Positions 16,388-25,017 of a stretch of 31,606 bases of DNA are shown here, piece after piece. The stretch is from a bacterium (GTDB taxonomy: Bacteria > SZUA-79 > Acidulodesulfobacterales > Acidulodesulfobacteraceae). Within the stretch, counting starts at the first letter, position 1. Each line of letters opens with the position of its first letter. The notes beneath the pieces were generated by a model. It searched no databases and had not been told where the DNA came from. It was given only the letters and a program-made list of their open reading frames with translations. Location of the stretch: the NCBI GenBank assembly GCA_021784835.1, contig JAJYHI010000040.1, positions 1 to 31,606 on the forward strand. Reading direction: 5' to 3'. A program made the position numbers and the translations under genes.

Positions 16388-16444
16388 AATATGAAAAGCG
16401 ACCGCTTCATTTTCTATTTAACGAACGGCGCTTTTCATATTTTA
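16388..16444 (+). terminator. Hairpin terminator after glnA
   Basis: AATATGAAAAGCG (16388-16400), a one-base bulge and CCG pair with CGG-CGCTTTTCATATT (16426-16441), a 16-bp stem with one bulged A, followed by TTTA. The loop is about 21 bases. The stem is long enough to act on both strands, which would insulate glnA from the minus-strand HAD gene. Confidence 0.7.
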
Positions 16445-16553
16445 TCGGCAGACGCTACTCTTCTTCGGCAAGAAATTTGAATAATCAGAATTCCGCAATC
16501 AAAATTTCTTAGCAATATATAATATATATAGGAAATAAAATCAACCCCATTTC

Positions 16554-17162
16554 CTAATCTATCGCAAGACCGTACCGGGCTAATTTTTCTCTGGTAGTTA
16601 TATAATCTTTATGTTGAAATGCGTTTATTCCAAGATTTGACGCGGTTTCAACGTTAAAATACCTGTCGTCGATAAAAATACACTGCGCTGGTTTTGAAAA
16701 CGACATGTTAATTGCCAGTTTATAAATATTTTCATCCGGCTTTCTCATGTTAACGAAACATGACGTCACAAAAAAATCAAATAATTCGTCTAATTTAAAA
16801 GTAGTTACCCGGTAATTGGACAATTCCAAGCCTTCGTTATTGAGCGCCGCTAGTTTGAATTCATATTTTGATTTTAAATTTTTGAATAGTTCTATCATTT
16901 CGGTAATAGGCTTAGAACGGCTAAAAATAAAATTTTTAAACTCAGTTTTTGAAAAATCACGTTCCTCGTAAAAAATTACTTTATCCAGATAATCGTTTAA
17001 AGTGATTTTTCCTTCTTCGTATAAAGCCGAAAGATAGCCGTGCCTGTCGGCAAACTCTTCATAGTCTAAATTAAATATTTGAGAGGCGAGTTTTCTAGAT
17101 GCGGTATCCCAGCCGTTGCTGAGCAAAACATTGCCTATATCGAGCAAAACGGTCTTTATCAT
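16554..17162 (-). CDS. HAD-superfamily hydrolase (YihX-like phosphatase)
   Basis: A 202-residue single-domain HAD with a helical cap of subclass I type. Motif I is VLLDIGNVL with nucleophile Asp8; like YihX-type sugar-phosphatases it has Gly where most HADs have the second Asp. ALNNE is the motif II region, RKPDENIY carries the motif III Lys, and CIFIDDRYFNVETASNLGINAFQ is motif IV with paired Asp. This suggests a cytosolic phosphatase acting on a small phosphorylated metabolite; the substrate is not predictable. It follows ssb on the same strand (84 bases apart) and might share its transcript. The stop is about 110 bases from the glnA terminator. Confidence 0.85.
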   Translation of the reverse strand: MIKTVLLDIGNVLLSNGWDTASRKLASQIFNLDYEEFADRHGYLSALYEEGKITLNDYLDKVIFYEERDFSKTEFKNFIFSRSKPITEMIELFKNLKSKYEFKLAALNNEGLELSNYRVTTFKLDELFDFFVTSCFVNMRKPDENIYKLAINMSFSKPAQCIFIDDRYFNVETASNLGINAFQHKDYITTREKLARYGLAID

Positions 17163-17245
17163 ATTTATATTATATAATGAAGATTATTTATTTAAATTAT
17201 TAAACTTATAATATGCTATATTTTAATATTATATACGGCTATTTT

Positions 17246-17713
17246 TTAAAAAGGGATGTCGTCGTCTTCCTGCTGTCCGGCGGAACCGTAGCTGCTTTCC
17301 TGATTTCCGCCCTGAACCGTGTAACCGCCCTCAGTTCTAATGTTTTCGTCAGCCGTCTCCGCGACGTTTCCTCCGCCTCCGCCTTTAGCGCCGAGCAGGA
17401 CGATATTGGTCGCAACGACTTCCGTAATATATTTTTTGTTCCCTTCTTTGTCGTCGTAAGAACGGTTGTTAATTTTTCCTTCTATAAATACCTGCTTGCC
17501 TTTGGATAAATAATTAGCGATATTCTGGCCTGTTTTTCCAAATACGACGATATTGTGCCACGTCGTTCTTTCATTTTTGGCGCCCGATTTGTCGTTAAAG
17601 TACTCGGTCGTTGCCATAGAAAATCTTAAAATCGCAAGACCGTCCGGCGTGTAGCGCAGTTCCGGGTCTTTGCCCAAATTGCCGATCAATAAAATCTTGT
17701 TAAGACTGCCCAT
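17246..17713 (-). CDS. ssb: Single-stranded DNA-binding protein
   Basis: A 155-residue SSB. Residues 1 to about 105 form the OB fold (MGSLNKILLIGNLGKDPELRYTPDG, RTTWHNIVVFGKTGQNIANYLSKGKQVFIEGKINNRSYDDKEGNKKYITEVVA). A flexible Gly-rich linker follows, and the protein ends in the acidic tip DDDIPF that docks replication and repair partners. TGGAGG lies eight bases before ATG. A TTGATA-N17-TATTAT promoter lies 45-73 bases upstream. The gene is single-copy in this window, diverges from the pilus operon, and has no rpsF/rpsR neighbours. Confidence 0.97.
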   Translation of the reverse strand: MGSLNKILLIGNLGKDPELRYTPDGLAILRFSMATTEYFNDKSGAKNERTTWHNIVVFGKTGQNIANYLSKGKQVFIEGKINNRSYDDKEGNKKYITEVVATNIVLLGAKGGGGGNVAETADENIRTEGGYTVQGGNQESSYGSAGQQEDDDIPF

Positions 17714-17757
17714 AATAATACCTCCAAATTTTAATTAAATTTCTTAACGGTAAAATT

Positions 17758-17786
17758 ATAATAATTTAAGAAGATTATTTTATCAA
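17758..17786 (-). promoter_or_regulatory. ssb promoter
   Basis: On the minus strand TTGATA (17786-17781) and TATTAT (17763-17758) are separated by 17 bases. The leader to the ssb ATG is about 40 bases and contains the ribosome site. Confidence 0.6.
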
Positions 17787-17792
17787 GTTATA

Positions 17793-17880
17793 TTTGCGTT
17801 AATTTTATGTTTCGTTCGTGTTACGTTTTTATTAAATTTTGGTTACGCCGAGCCGAGAGTTGCAAGTAATTTAACGCAAA
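17793..17880. repeat. Ten-bp inverted repeat between the ssb and pilus promoters
   Basis: TTTGCGTTAA (17793-17802) and its exact complement TTAACGCAAA (17871-17880) are separated by 68 bases. They sit between the divergent ssb and pil promoters. The enclosed sequence has two GTTACG copies and a GC-rich patch, CGCCGAGCCGAGAG. This could be a pair of regulator sites or a folded RNA. The 320-bp gap (17714-18033) holds no gene. Confidence 0.45.
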
Positions 17881-17946
17881 GAACAATTAATCATTTTTAT
17901 ATCTTTATGTTAAATTTTTTAAATTTCTGATTTTATTTCCGGATTT

Positions 17947-17975
17947 TTGATTTTTTATACATACGATGATATAAT
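17947..17975 (+). promoter_or_regulatory. Promoter of the minor-pilin/PilY1 operon
   Basis: TTGATT (17947-17952), 17 bases, TATAAT (17970-17975), with an extended -10 TG at 17967. Identical to the parA promoter over TGATATAATTAAAT. The leader to the first pilin ATG at 18034 is about 50 bases. Confidence 0.7.
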
Positions 17976-18033
17976 TAAATATATAAATATAAAAGGAAAA
18001 TAGGATTTTTAAAATAAAATTTTTTTATTAATT

Positions 18034-18546
18034 ATGAAAATAAATTTTAAAAAAATCGGCGACGGAGGGGCTTCTCTTTTAGAAGTCGTGATTGCCATGA
18101 TAATTCTTACCATCGGGTTTCTGGGGGTTATGGCTTTATCGGTCGCTTTAACTAACGATAACGCCACGGCAAGCAAAGTCAACACCGCCACCACTATTGC
18201 CCAAGCCGAGGTCAGCCAGTTAAACTGTCTTGGAATTAACGGAATTCAGCAGTATTTTCCGCAGATAACTCCGTGGACTTATACCTATACCGTTAATCCC
18301 ACTATATTGACTCCGGACACAAGAAATCCTGTAAATTTATGTATAAATCCAGTTCTTGCAAAAAACGGCTCCGTTCCAAATGCGCAGTCCTCTGCGGGCT
18401 TAGGCATAACTCTGCCATATACCGTTACGATTAATTTTTCGGAAAATGTAAATCCGGCATGGACGACCGTTATTAACGCTCAGGTCGAGGTCAGCTGGCA
18501 AGATATGGGCCCGCATGTAATCGTAATGAACGATTTGATTTCATAA
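18034..18546 (+). CDS. pilV: Type IV pilus minor pilin, PilV-like
   Basis: A 170-residue class III-signal protein. A short basic leader ends in GDGG (residues 9-12), followed by ASLLEVVIAMIILTIGFLGVMAL; the prepilin peptidase PilD would cut after Gly12, leaving Ala at +1 and the conserved Glu at +5. The hydrophobic stretch is the pilin stalk helix (about 13-38). The soluble head is small and Thr/Pro/Asn-rich with two Cys. The ILTIGFLGVM stalk and the position ahead of PilW, PilX and PilY1 fit PilV, a minor pilin of the priming/tip complex. It is the first gene after the operon promoter and has no clear Shine-Dalgarno (a GGA lies about 25 bases upstream). FimT/GspI-like naming is the alternative. 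Confidence 0.78.
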   Translation: MKINFKKIGDGGASLLEVVIAMIILTIGFLGVMALSVALTNDNATASKVNTATTIAQAEVSQLNCLGINGIQQYFPQITPWTYTYTVNPTILTPDTRNPVNLCINPVLAKNGSVPNAQSSAGLGITLPYTVTINFSENVNPAWTTVINAQVEVSWQDMGPHVIVMNDLIS

Positions 18547-18657
18547 TATCTTTGCATCAGAGGATTTTTCGCATCGCGGAAATAAAAAATTGCGTGATTG
18601 CGTAATATTAAAAAACTGTAGAATATATATAGAATATTTTAAGACCGTAAGATTATT

Positions 18658-19770
18658 ATGGATATTAATAAAAAAGATATTAATAAAAAAACCGGAAAAT
18701 TTAATTTGAACGACGGGGGCTTTACTTTGGTTGAGCTTGTCATATCCCTCGTCATTTCATTATTGGTCGTTGCCGCGGCATCGTTTATACTGCTTACCCA
18801 GTCCGGCGTTATACGCCTTAACAGGTCGGTATCGACTGAACAGCAAAGGCTTAATACCGCTTTTAACGCGGTAAGGTATTCGCTTAGAATGGCCGGATTC
18901 GATTATGCCCAGAGTTATTTTATCCAGACGGGTTCCGTTCCGCCGGTTCAAATAGTTCAGGCTAGCTATCCTGCAAATCCCTACGAAGTTTTAGTCAGCT
19001 ACGACGTTACGGTTAACCCTTCGACCCCCTGTATGATTACCGCGGTCGCAAACGGCAATTCTGCATCGTCCGAATTTAATTTGGGACAATATTGCAACAT
19101 CGACAATTTTTACCAAGGACAGGTTTTGAATGTTACCGGCATTACTTCCGTAGGCAATAATCCCCTGCCGCCTCCGCCTGTAATTCTTTGCGTAACGAAT
19201 GTAGAGCCTAACGCTAACCAGCCCTACGGCAGAATACAATTGCATCCGGGGAGCAACTCGTGCCCCGGTTCAAATCCCAACAATATTCCTCCAAAAAGCA
19301 TATACGGAGGCCAGATAGCCGGCGTTTCTCCCGTAAATCAGGTATTGTTTTACTGGGGGAATACGAAATATAATTTCAATGCGCCCTTAGACGTGCCGGG
19401 CAACCTTTACGAATGTTTAGTAAATCCCGTGGCGTATGAACCGCCGGCGGCGGCTTCTTATACCGCTCCCGTGTGTGCGGCAAACACGACTATTATATTA
19501 AGCGACTACATAAATAATTTTACCGTAACCGCTTCCGCCCAGACGAATACTAACTTTAATCCCGCACAGCCCTACTTGTATTATCTGTCTATAACCGGCG
19601 AATCCAGTGCGGCCCTATCGGACTCGCCGGCTTACAGCATCGACTCCCCTTACAATAAAAACGCAAACGGGGTTAACGCAATTGGGAACGCGGGGCAAAA
19701 TATAGGAAACAATGTATTAAAAACGCTTAATACCAACGTATTTTTAAGGAACGTCTATTACGGCTACTAA
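18658..19770 (+). CDS. pilW: Type IV pilus minor pilin, PilW-like
   Basis: A 370-residue protein with a lysine-rich leader that ends DGG-FTLVELVISLVISLLVVAAASFIL: prepilin peptidase site after Gly21, Phe +1, Glu +5. A region resembling PilW follows (QQRLNTAFNAVRYSLRMAGFDYAQ, typical of PilW/GspJ proteins), then a large, Asn/Pro-rich, cysteine-containing head. The large size suits a tip-complex minor pilin. The leader contains a tandem DNA duplication (GATATTAATAAAAAA twice, 18660-18689) that gives DINKKDINKK. It lies 111 bases after pilV, with its own AT-rich gap containing two tandem TTGCGT copies. Confidence 0.8.
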   Translation: MDINKKDINKKTGKFNLNDGGFTLVELVISLVISLLVVAAASFILLTQSGVIRLNRSVSTEQQRLNTAFNAVRYSLRMAGFDYAQSYFIQTGSVPPVQIVQASYPANPYEVLVSYDVTVNPSTPCMITAVANGNSASSEFNLGQYCNIDNFYQGQVLNVTGITSVGNNPLPPPPVILCVTNVEPNANQPYGRIQLHPGSNSCPGSNPNNIPPKSIYGGQIAGVSPVNQVLFYWGNTKYNFNAPLDVPGNLYECLVNPVAYEPPAAASYTAPVCAANTTIILSDYINNFTVTASAQTNTNFNPAQPYLYYLSITGESSAALSDSPAYSIDSPYNKNANGVNAIGNAGQNIGNNVLKTLNTNVFLRNVYYGY

Positions 19771-19806
19771 CGCGGCCGTAAAATAAATTTTACTACGGCG
19801 ATAATT

Positions 19807-20409
19807 ATGAAAAAGGAAAATAAATTTTTTAAAAAAAATAAACGGGGCGCAATTATTGCGGAGGATAACAAAGGGGTCGCGCTTGTTACCGTGCTGCTGG
19901 TTATAGTAATTCTTGGAATATTGGCGGCGGTTGCCATAGAAACTACCGGCACGGATATTATAAACGCCGGAAATTATACGTCGTCGGAACAAACCTTAAA
20001 TATATCCAATTCGGCTATGAATATGATAATATCGCAATTGAATACCAATCAGCAAACAAATGCGGGAATAGGCATGCCGTCGCCGAATATATATTATTAC
20101 ACGGTCGCTCCGGGGCTTCTTACTTGCAGCAACGCCGCCGTTTTTATCCAGCAAAGTCCAACTTATGTCGCATTGAATACATCTAATATCAATAATTGTT
20201 TTTCAGGAGTACTTGGCTTCACGACGGCATCCGGCAATTTCGGGTTCGAATACAGCGGAATTTACGGAAACGTTACCGGTTACAGCTTAAATTACCACTT
20301 TTATAACGGGCAGATTAACGCGATAACGCAAAATCAAAACGCTACTAAAACGGTTCAAACGGGTATGAATTTCAGTTTTGGACCAATTCAGGTAGGCTAT
20401 AATCAATAA
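19807..20409 (+). CDS. pilX: Type IV pilus minor pilin, PilX-like
   Basis: A 200-residue protein with a basic leader and the processing site NKG-VALVTVLLVIVILGILAAVAIETT (Gly23, then Val +1). Position +5 is Thr rather than Glu. Pilins without Glu5 (PilX and GspK classes) are placed at the very tip, because Glu5 pairs with the N-terminus of the next subunit; this fits its position beside pilY1. The remainder is a small Asn/Gln-rich head with two Cys. It lies 36 bases after pilW and 61 before pilY1, which makes the order V-W-X-Y1 the usual minor-pilin cassette. The name PilX rests on stalk type and gene order rather than head similarity. Confidence 0.72.
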   Translation: MKKENKFFKKNKRGAIIAEDNKGVALVTVLLVIVILGILAAVAIETTGTDIINAGNYTSSEQTLNISNSAMNMIISQLNTNQQTNAGIGMPSPNIYYYTVAPGLLTCSNAAVFIQQSPTYVALNTSNINNCFSGVLGFTTASGNFGFEYSGIYGNVTGYSLNYHFYNGQINAITQNQNATKTVQTGMNFSFGPIQVGYNQ

Positions 20410-20470
20410 TAAGGGCAATGACCGCATAATAAAAATTTATAGAGTTTGCTTTAAGGAAACGGGGGGCAAA

Positions 20471-23400
20471 ATGAAAAATAAATTGCGTTTTTTTAAGATA
20501 ATAATAGCGGCAGCCGTTTTTATATCTTTTTTTAGTTCGGTTTTTTTTATAAGGAGTAGCTTTGCGTCGGATACATCCCTGCTCTCAAACCTTAACAATC
20601 CAAACGTATTGATATTTCTGGATACGTCAGGCTCTATGATGTGGAACGAAGGCGTCGCGTGGAGCGGCGCAGGCGGCAGCGGATACGATAACCCGGAATC
20701 TTGGGCGGCCGCCGGAAATTCCAGCATATGGGCGCCGGAATCGGACAGCGTATTTTCAAAAATATATAACGCAAAGCTGGCTATAGCGCAGATAGTAGCA
20801 GACCCTTCTTTTTCAAATCTAAATTTTGCTTTCGCTACGTTTGACCAGCCGTCACCGTCGACGAACTATTGCGTTTACAGCTCAGACGCCAGTTTTACTA
20901 ATCCTTCTAACGCGCCGTATTATCCGACGGCAAACGGCTCCGCCGGCGTTCCCGACGAAACCGGCAATTATTACGTGAATAATAATTATAATGACGGAGT
21001 TAATCCTAATTATCCGTTTATGGGCGATAATTACATCGGCAGCTACTGCACTAGCAACGCCAATCTATCCACGCAGGTGCAAAACCAAGCCGGAACCTGC
21101 AGCCTGAACGGAACGACTTGCTACAGCAATTACGATTGCACGCAGAATAATTGCACCAGAAGCCAAAGCCAAACCGGAACCTGCAGCAACAATAGCCATA
21201 CTTCTTGCACCAGTAACAGCGATTGCGGATACAGACATACGTGCAACTTTACATATACATATTCATGCAGCCTGAGCGGAACGTGTTCCGCCGGTGAACA
21301 ATATTGCACGCAGAATTCTTGCACTTTTACTTACAACACTACCACCACCGGTTACTTTGTTTCTTACGGTTATCCGTCTAATTCGAACAACGGTCCTTGG
21401 ACACTATATATCCCCGATACCACCAACGGGAGCCTTTCCACGACGGCTTCGACTACCGTGAGCTCTAATCCCAACAATTCTGCAGACCCTTATTTCGACC
21501 CGGCTTCTATTGCGGGTCCGGCCGTAAACTACGTTTTATGGACAGCGCAGGATTACGGAAGCGGCGCGACTGACCCGGCCGGAAACGCTATTATAGGACT
21601 TAAAGCGGACGGCGACACTCCGATGTACGAGGCCTCGGAAAACATGATAAGCTATTTTACCAATTCGTTAAGCGCCGACAGTTCTTCGACCTGCCGGAGA
21701 AACTTTAACGTTATTATTACTGACGGAGAAGCAAACGACCCGCAATCCGATATAAACAATAACGTTTCTTACGCCGCCGCAACCCCGTACGAACTTTATC
21801 GGCTGTATGCGAACGTGGACGGCACTTTTCCGATAGAAACCTTCGTCGTGGGTTTCGGATATGACGGTACGCCGGGATATATTCAACAAATGGCTAACGC
21901 CGGCGCGGGACTAACTACTACGGAATCTTCCAGCGTCGTTACTAACGGCTGGAATCAAACCACTGTATATACCGCAACAAACAGCCCTATAGAGTTTACT
22001 CCGACGGACGTAATTTCTACTACCGCCGTTACTGCTCCGCCAAGCGACATTTCCAATTCTCCTTCCGGAGTTTCTACAAACGTGGTTCTGGTCGGCGATA
22101 CCGTTTCCGACAACGGCTGGCAGAGCTCAGACTGCGAAGAAAACAATAATAACAGCGGAACTTACGCCCCGGGTTTTGATTGCGCCCTCGTCACCGCGGT
22201 TTATCCCAATACCGATGAAATATTATTGTCTAATTCAATTAAAAATATCAACGGGCCTCTTTATGTTTCGGGTACCGTTTATCTTGCAAATAATTTAGCG
22301 CAGCTTGCAAGTTCTTTAAGCTCGATATTCGGGCAGATTGAATCCCAGTCGACTTCTTTTACTACTCCTGTAATACATGAGGTTTACGGCCAGAACAGCG
22401 ACGTTTACTATGCCGATTTTAAATCTTTGAACCAGCCTTTATGGGGAGAAGGAAATATTTTTCTTTTTAAGCTGAACGGCTCCGAGCAGTTAATCGGTCC
22501 GAACGGCGTCGCCGTCGATGCATTAGGCAATATAATAACAAGCGATTCATACTGGGACGGCGGCGCCGGAGCCGGCGGACTGCTTCAAACCAAAAGTCCA
22601 GCCTCAAGATATGTAATTACAAGCAATATTAATGCTGCAAACGGTTCAATTTCAACGATTCCGTTCGATACCTCAAACGACTCAAATTTGGAATCTTATT
22701 TAGGGCTTACGGCTACAAATTATTCCGCCGTATGCCCCGGTTCGTCTTCCGAAAGCACATGCGCCGACGATATAATAAATTTTGTATTAAATCCCGACGG
22801 CGCGACGGATAGCTGGAAACTCGGAGCCATCCTCCATTCCCAGCCGGTTCTAATTAGTTCGCCGCCTTATCCGTATTCAAGTCAATCGTATCAGGAGTTT
22901 AAAACCCAACCGGCCCAAAGCCAAAGGCCGCAGGTCTTAGTCGTAGGGGCTAACGACGGCATGCTTCACGGATTCGATGCGGGGACATGGAACAACACTA
23001 CAAATTCTTACAGCGACGGCACCGGCGCCGAACTTTTCGGCTATATTCCCCCGGACTTTTTAGATACCCTCGCGTCCGGCACAGCGCCTACTTCTTCGAC
23101 TCCCGGCTTTTCGGCATGTATTCCGTCCCAGAGTTTTTTGTATCTGCCTAAACTTACATGCTGGTACGAAAGTTCCGTTTCTACGCCGTCCATTTATCAA
23201 TTCGTCGATTCTACGCCTTCTATAAGCGATGTATTTTTCGGTAACGTTTTTAACGGCACGGTAAACGGCGCCGCCGCCTCCTCATATCCGGTATCCACGG
23301 GAACGCCGGTTAGCAGCTGGCATACCGTCTTAATAGGCGGCGAACAGGACGGCGGAACAAGCTATTATGCTCTGGATTTAACGAATCCCGCAAATATCGG

Positions 23401-24598
23401 AAACACATATCCTTCTCCGTTATGGGATTTTTCCGACAACGCTTCCGGCACAACCGACCCAATGGGGGATACATGGTCGCAGCCTTTAATTTCTTTCGTG
23501 TGCCTTCCGTCGAATCCGTATTACAGTTCGAGTAACGGCGGAACGGGAATATGCGGAAATAATCCCAATCCGACGAGTCCGCTGGCGGCTCCACAGTATG
23601 TCGAAACATACGCCGCTTTTATCGGCGGCGGCTATTCTTCAAATAATTCCGCCGGACAGGCGGTTTACGCGCTTTATGCGGAGCCTAATCCCGTAAACAC
23701 GGGAACGAGCAGTAATCCCGTATATGTCGACGAGCAGGAGTTATGGAAGTTCGACAGCGCAAACGATTCCAATATGAAATATTCCATACCGTCGGCGGTT
23801 TCGCCCGTTACAACAGGCGATTTTATGCTTCAGGCGTTTTACGTAGGCGATTTGGGCGGACAGATGTGGGCATTTTACATTCCGTTCGGAGAATCGCCCC
23901 TTCAGGGTGGCGGAAAAAATTCCAACTGGACGGGATGCAGGATATTCGCCTCTAATCAGACCTCCTCACCTTTAAATATATTTTTTCAGCCTGCTATTTC
24001 TTACGATTCAGCCGGCAATTTATGGCTTTATTTCGGAACCGGCGACAGAGAAAACTTATCTGCGGTAAATGCTACAAGAGATAACGAATTTATAGGAATA
24101 AACACTGCGGGAACGGACGGAGTTGGAGAATGCGCGTCCAAAGGCCCGTACAGCGAGACAAACTTAACGGACGAAACCGGAACAAGCGGGATAGGTTCCG
24201 CGCCTTCTTCAACCGACGGCTGGTATATAACGTTAAGCTCTGGAGAAAAAATGGTCGGCGCGCCCTTGATTTACGACGACATAGTATATTTCGATACGTA
24301 TACGCCTTCTTCGGCAAGCGCCGCATGCGGATACGGAGCGGCAAAATTGTATGCCGTTTATTTCCTTAACGGCGGAGGAACCATTATTACGTCGGACGGC
24401 AAGGCCGCTATTTCAAACACCGCAACAGGTTCAAGCGGAGGGGCGCAGTCGATGAGCATAGGAACCGGAGTTCCTTCGCCGCCTGTGATTTCTAACGGAA
24501 ATTTGATAATAACCACGTCTTCCGGCATCGCTTTAACGCAAAAGATACCTTCCATGGCGTCAAAACTGCTGCCGACCTCATGGTTTCAGCTGCCGTAA
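20471..24598 (+). CDS. pilY1: Type IV pilus tip adhesin/assembly protein PilY1
   Basis: A 1375-residue exported protein. A Sec signal peptide ends near SFA (residue 32). A von Willebrand A domain follows with MIDAS Asp51-Thr-Ser53-Gly-Ser55 and a later IITDGEAND. Inside the VWA domain, residues 210-293 are three 28-residue cysteine-rich repeats. The C-terminal half is the PilY1 beta-propeller (PF05567 type), visible as VLVVGANDGMLHGFDAGTW, PSPLWDFSDN, FYVGDLGGQMWAF (around 1127) and WLYFGTGDREN. PilY1 promotes pilus extension, adhesion and mechanosensing. The canonical calcium loop (DxNxDxxxD before YxGDLGG) is largely replaced: only Asp1117 remains clear. Ribosome site GGGGG precedes ATG by about five bases. 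It is the last pilus gene of the operon. Confidence 0.93.
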   Translation: MKNKLRFFKIIIAAAVFISFFSSVFFIRSSFASDTSLLSNLNNPNVLIFLDTSGSMMWNEGVAWSGAGGSGYDNPESWAAAGNSSIWAPESDSVFSKIYNAKLAIAQIVADPSFSNLNFAFATFDQPSPSTNYCVYSSDASFTNPSNAPYYPTANGSAGVPDETGNYYVNNNYNDGVNPNYPFMGDNYIGSYCTSNANLSTQVQNQAGTCSLNGTTCYSNYDCTQNNCTRSQSQTGTCSNNSHTSCTSNSDCGYRHTCNFTYTYSCSLSGTCSAGEQYCTQNSCTFTYNTTTTGYFVSYGYPSNSNNGPWTLYIPDTTNGSLSTTASTTVSSNPNNSADPYFDPASIAGPAVNYVLWTAQDYGSGATDPAGNAIIGLKADGDTPMYEASENMISYFTNSLSADSSSTCRRNFNVIITDGEANDPQSDINNNVSYAAATPYELYRLYANVDGTFPIETFVVGFGYDGTPGYIQQMANAGAGLTTTESSSVVTNGWNQTTVYTATNSPIEFTPTDVISTTAVTAPPSDISNSPSGVSTNVVLVGDTVSDNGWQSSDCEENNNNSGTYAPGFDCALVTAVYPNTDEILLSNSIKNINGPLYVSGTVYLANNLAQLASSLSSIFGQIESQSTSFTTPVIHEVYGQNSDVYYADFKSLNQPLWGEGNIFLFKLNGSEQLIGPNGVAVDALGNIITSDSYWDGGAGAGGLLQTKSPASRYVITSNINAANGSISTIPFDTSNDSNLESYLGLTATNYSAVCPGSSSESTCADDIINFVLNPDGATDSWKLGAILHSQPVLISSPPYPYSSQSYQEFKTQPAQSQRPQVLVVGANDGMLHGFDAGTWNNTTNSYSDGTGAELFGYIPPDFLDTLASGTAPTSSTPGFSACIPSQSFLYLPKLTCWYESSVSTPSIYQFVDSTPSISDVFFGNVFNGTVNGAAASSYPVSTGTPVSSWHTVLIGGEQDGGTSYYALDLTNPANIGNTYPSPLWDFSDNASGTTDPMGDTWSQPLISFVCLPSNPYYSSSNGGTGICGNNPNPTSPLAAPQYVETYAAFIGGGYSSNNSAGQAVYALYAEPNPVNTGTSSNPVYVDEQELWKFDSANDSNMKYSIPSAVSPVTTGDFMLQAFYVGDLGGQMWAFYIPFGESPLQGGGKNSNWTGCRIFASNQTSSPLNIFFQPAISYDSAGNLWLYFGTGDRENLSAVNATRDNEFIGINTAGTDGVGECASKGPYSETNLTDETGTSGIGSAPSSTDGWYITLSSGEKMVGAPLIYDDIVYFDTYTPSSASAACGYGAAKLYAVYFLNGGGTIITSDGKAAISNTATGSSGGAQSMSIGTGVPSPPVISNGNLIITTSSGIALTQKIPSMASKLLPTSWFQLP
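21098..21349 (+). repeat. Three tandem 84-bp repeats (28-residue Cys-rich units) in pilY1
   Basis: Units start at 21098, 21182 and 21266, an exact 84-bp period. Each unit begins TGCAG and encodes 28 residues with four cysteines (positions 1, 7-9, 14-15, 19-21), for 12 Cys in all. The DNA is still alike: CCGGAACCTGCAGC occurs at 21090 and 21174, TGCAGCCTGA at 21098 and 21266, and TTGCACGCAGAAT at 21136 and 21304, 168 bases apart. This looks like internal duplication. Confidence 0.85.
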
Positions 24599-24669
24599 AT
24601 TTCGCATTGTTTTTATTTTATGATTTAATTTAAGATTATTGTATATATTTATATTATGGAGAGAAAACG

Positions 24670-25017
24670 ATGAATTTAAAAAAGATATTGTTCCTGTTTG
24701 GCGTTTTTGTAATATTTGCATTTTTGTCTAATCTTACTCAATCCGTTCCGGCGCGAGCCCAATTATCGCCCGGAACCTATGTTTACGGCGGCATGATTTC
24801 CAATATTACATCTTCTTCGATAACTTTATACGGCGGCGTAACCGTTTATATTACGAAAGATACAAAATGCACGGAACCTTCATCTTCCGGAAGCGCACCC
24901 GGCGTGGTTAATATTTCCTGTTCCGCGTTTAAAACGGGAGAAACCGTAAGGATAGAGGCCGTAAAAAATTCAAGCGGAGAACTTATAGCCGCCCTCATCC
25001 AGGAATATTTTGCTTGA
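24670..25017 (+). CDS. Small exported DUF5666-like protein
   Basis: A 115-residue protein with a clear Sec signal peptide (MNLKKILFLFGVFVIFAFLSNL..., cleavage likely after the ARA near residue 30). The mature part is a small beta domain with the pattern Y-V-x-G-x-I-x-x-I-x-x-x-S-I-x-L-x-G-V-x-V-Y-I, two Cys about 17 residues apart, then G-E-x-V-R-I-E-A-V-K-N-x-x-G-E-L-I-A-A-L-I. This beta-barrel layout resembles DUF5666, a domain of unknown function found in exported bacterial proteins. It follows pilY1 by 71 bases with GGAGAG as ribosome site and abuts plsC, so it could be part of the pilus operon. No enzymatic motif is visible. Confidence 0.65.
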   Translation: MNLKKILFLFGVFVIFAFLSNLTQSVPARAQLSPGTYVYGGMISNITSSSITLYGGVTVYITKDTKCTEPSSSGSAPGVVNISCSAFKTGETVRIEAVKNSSGELIAALIQEYFA

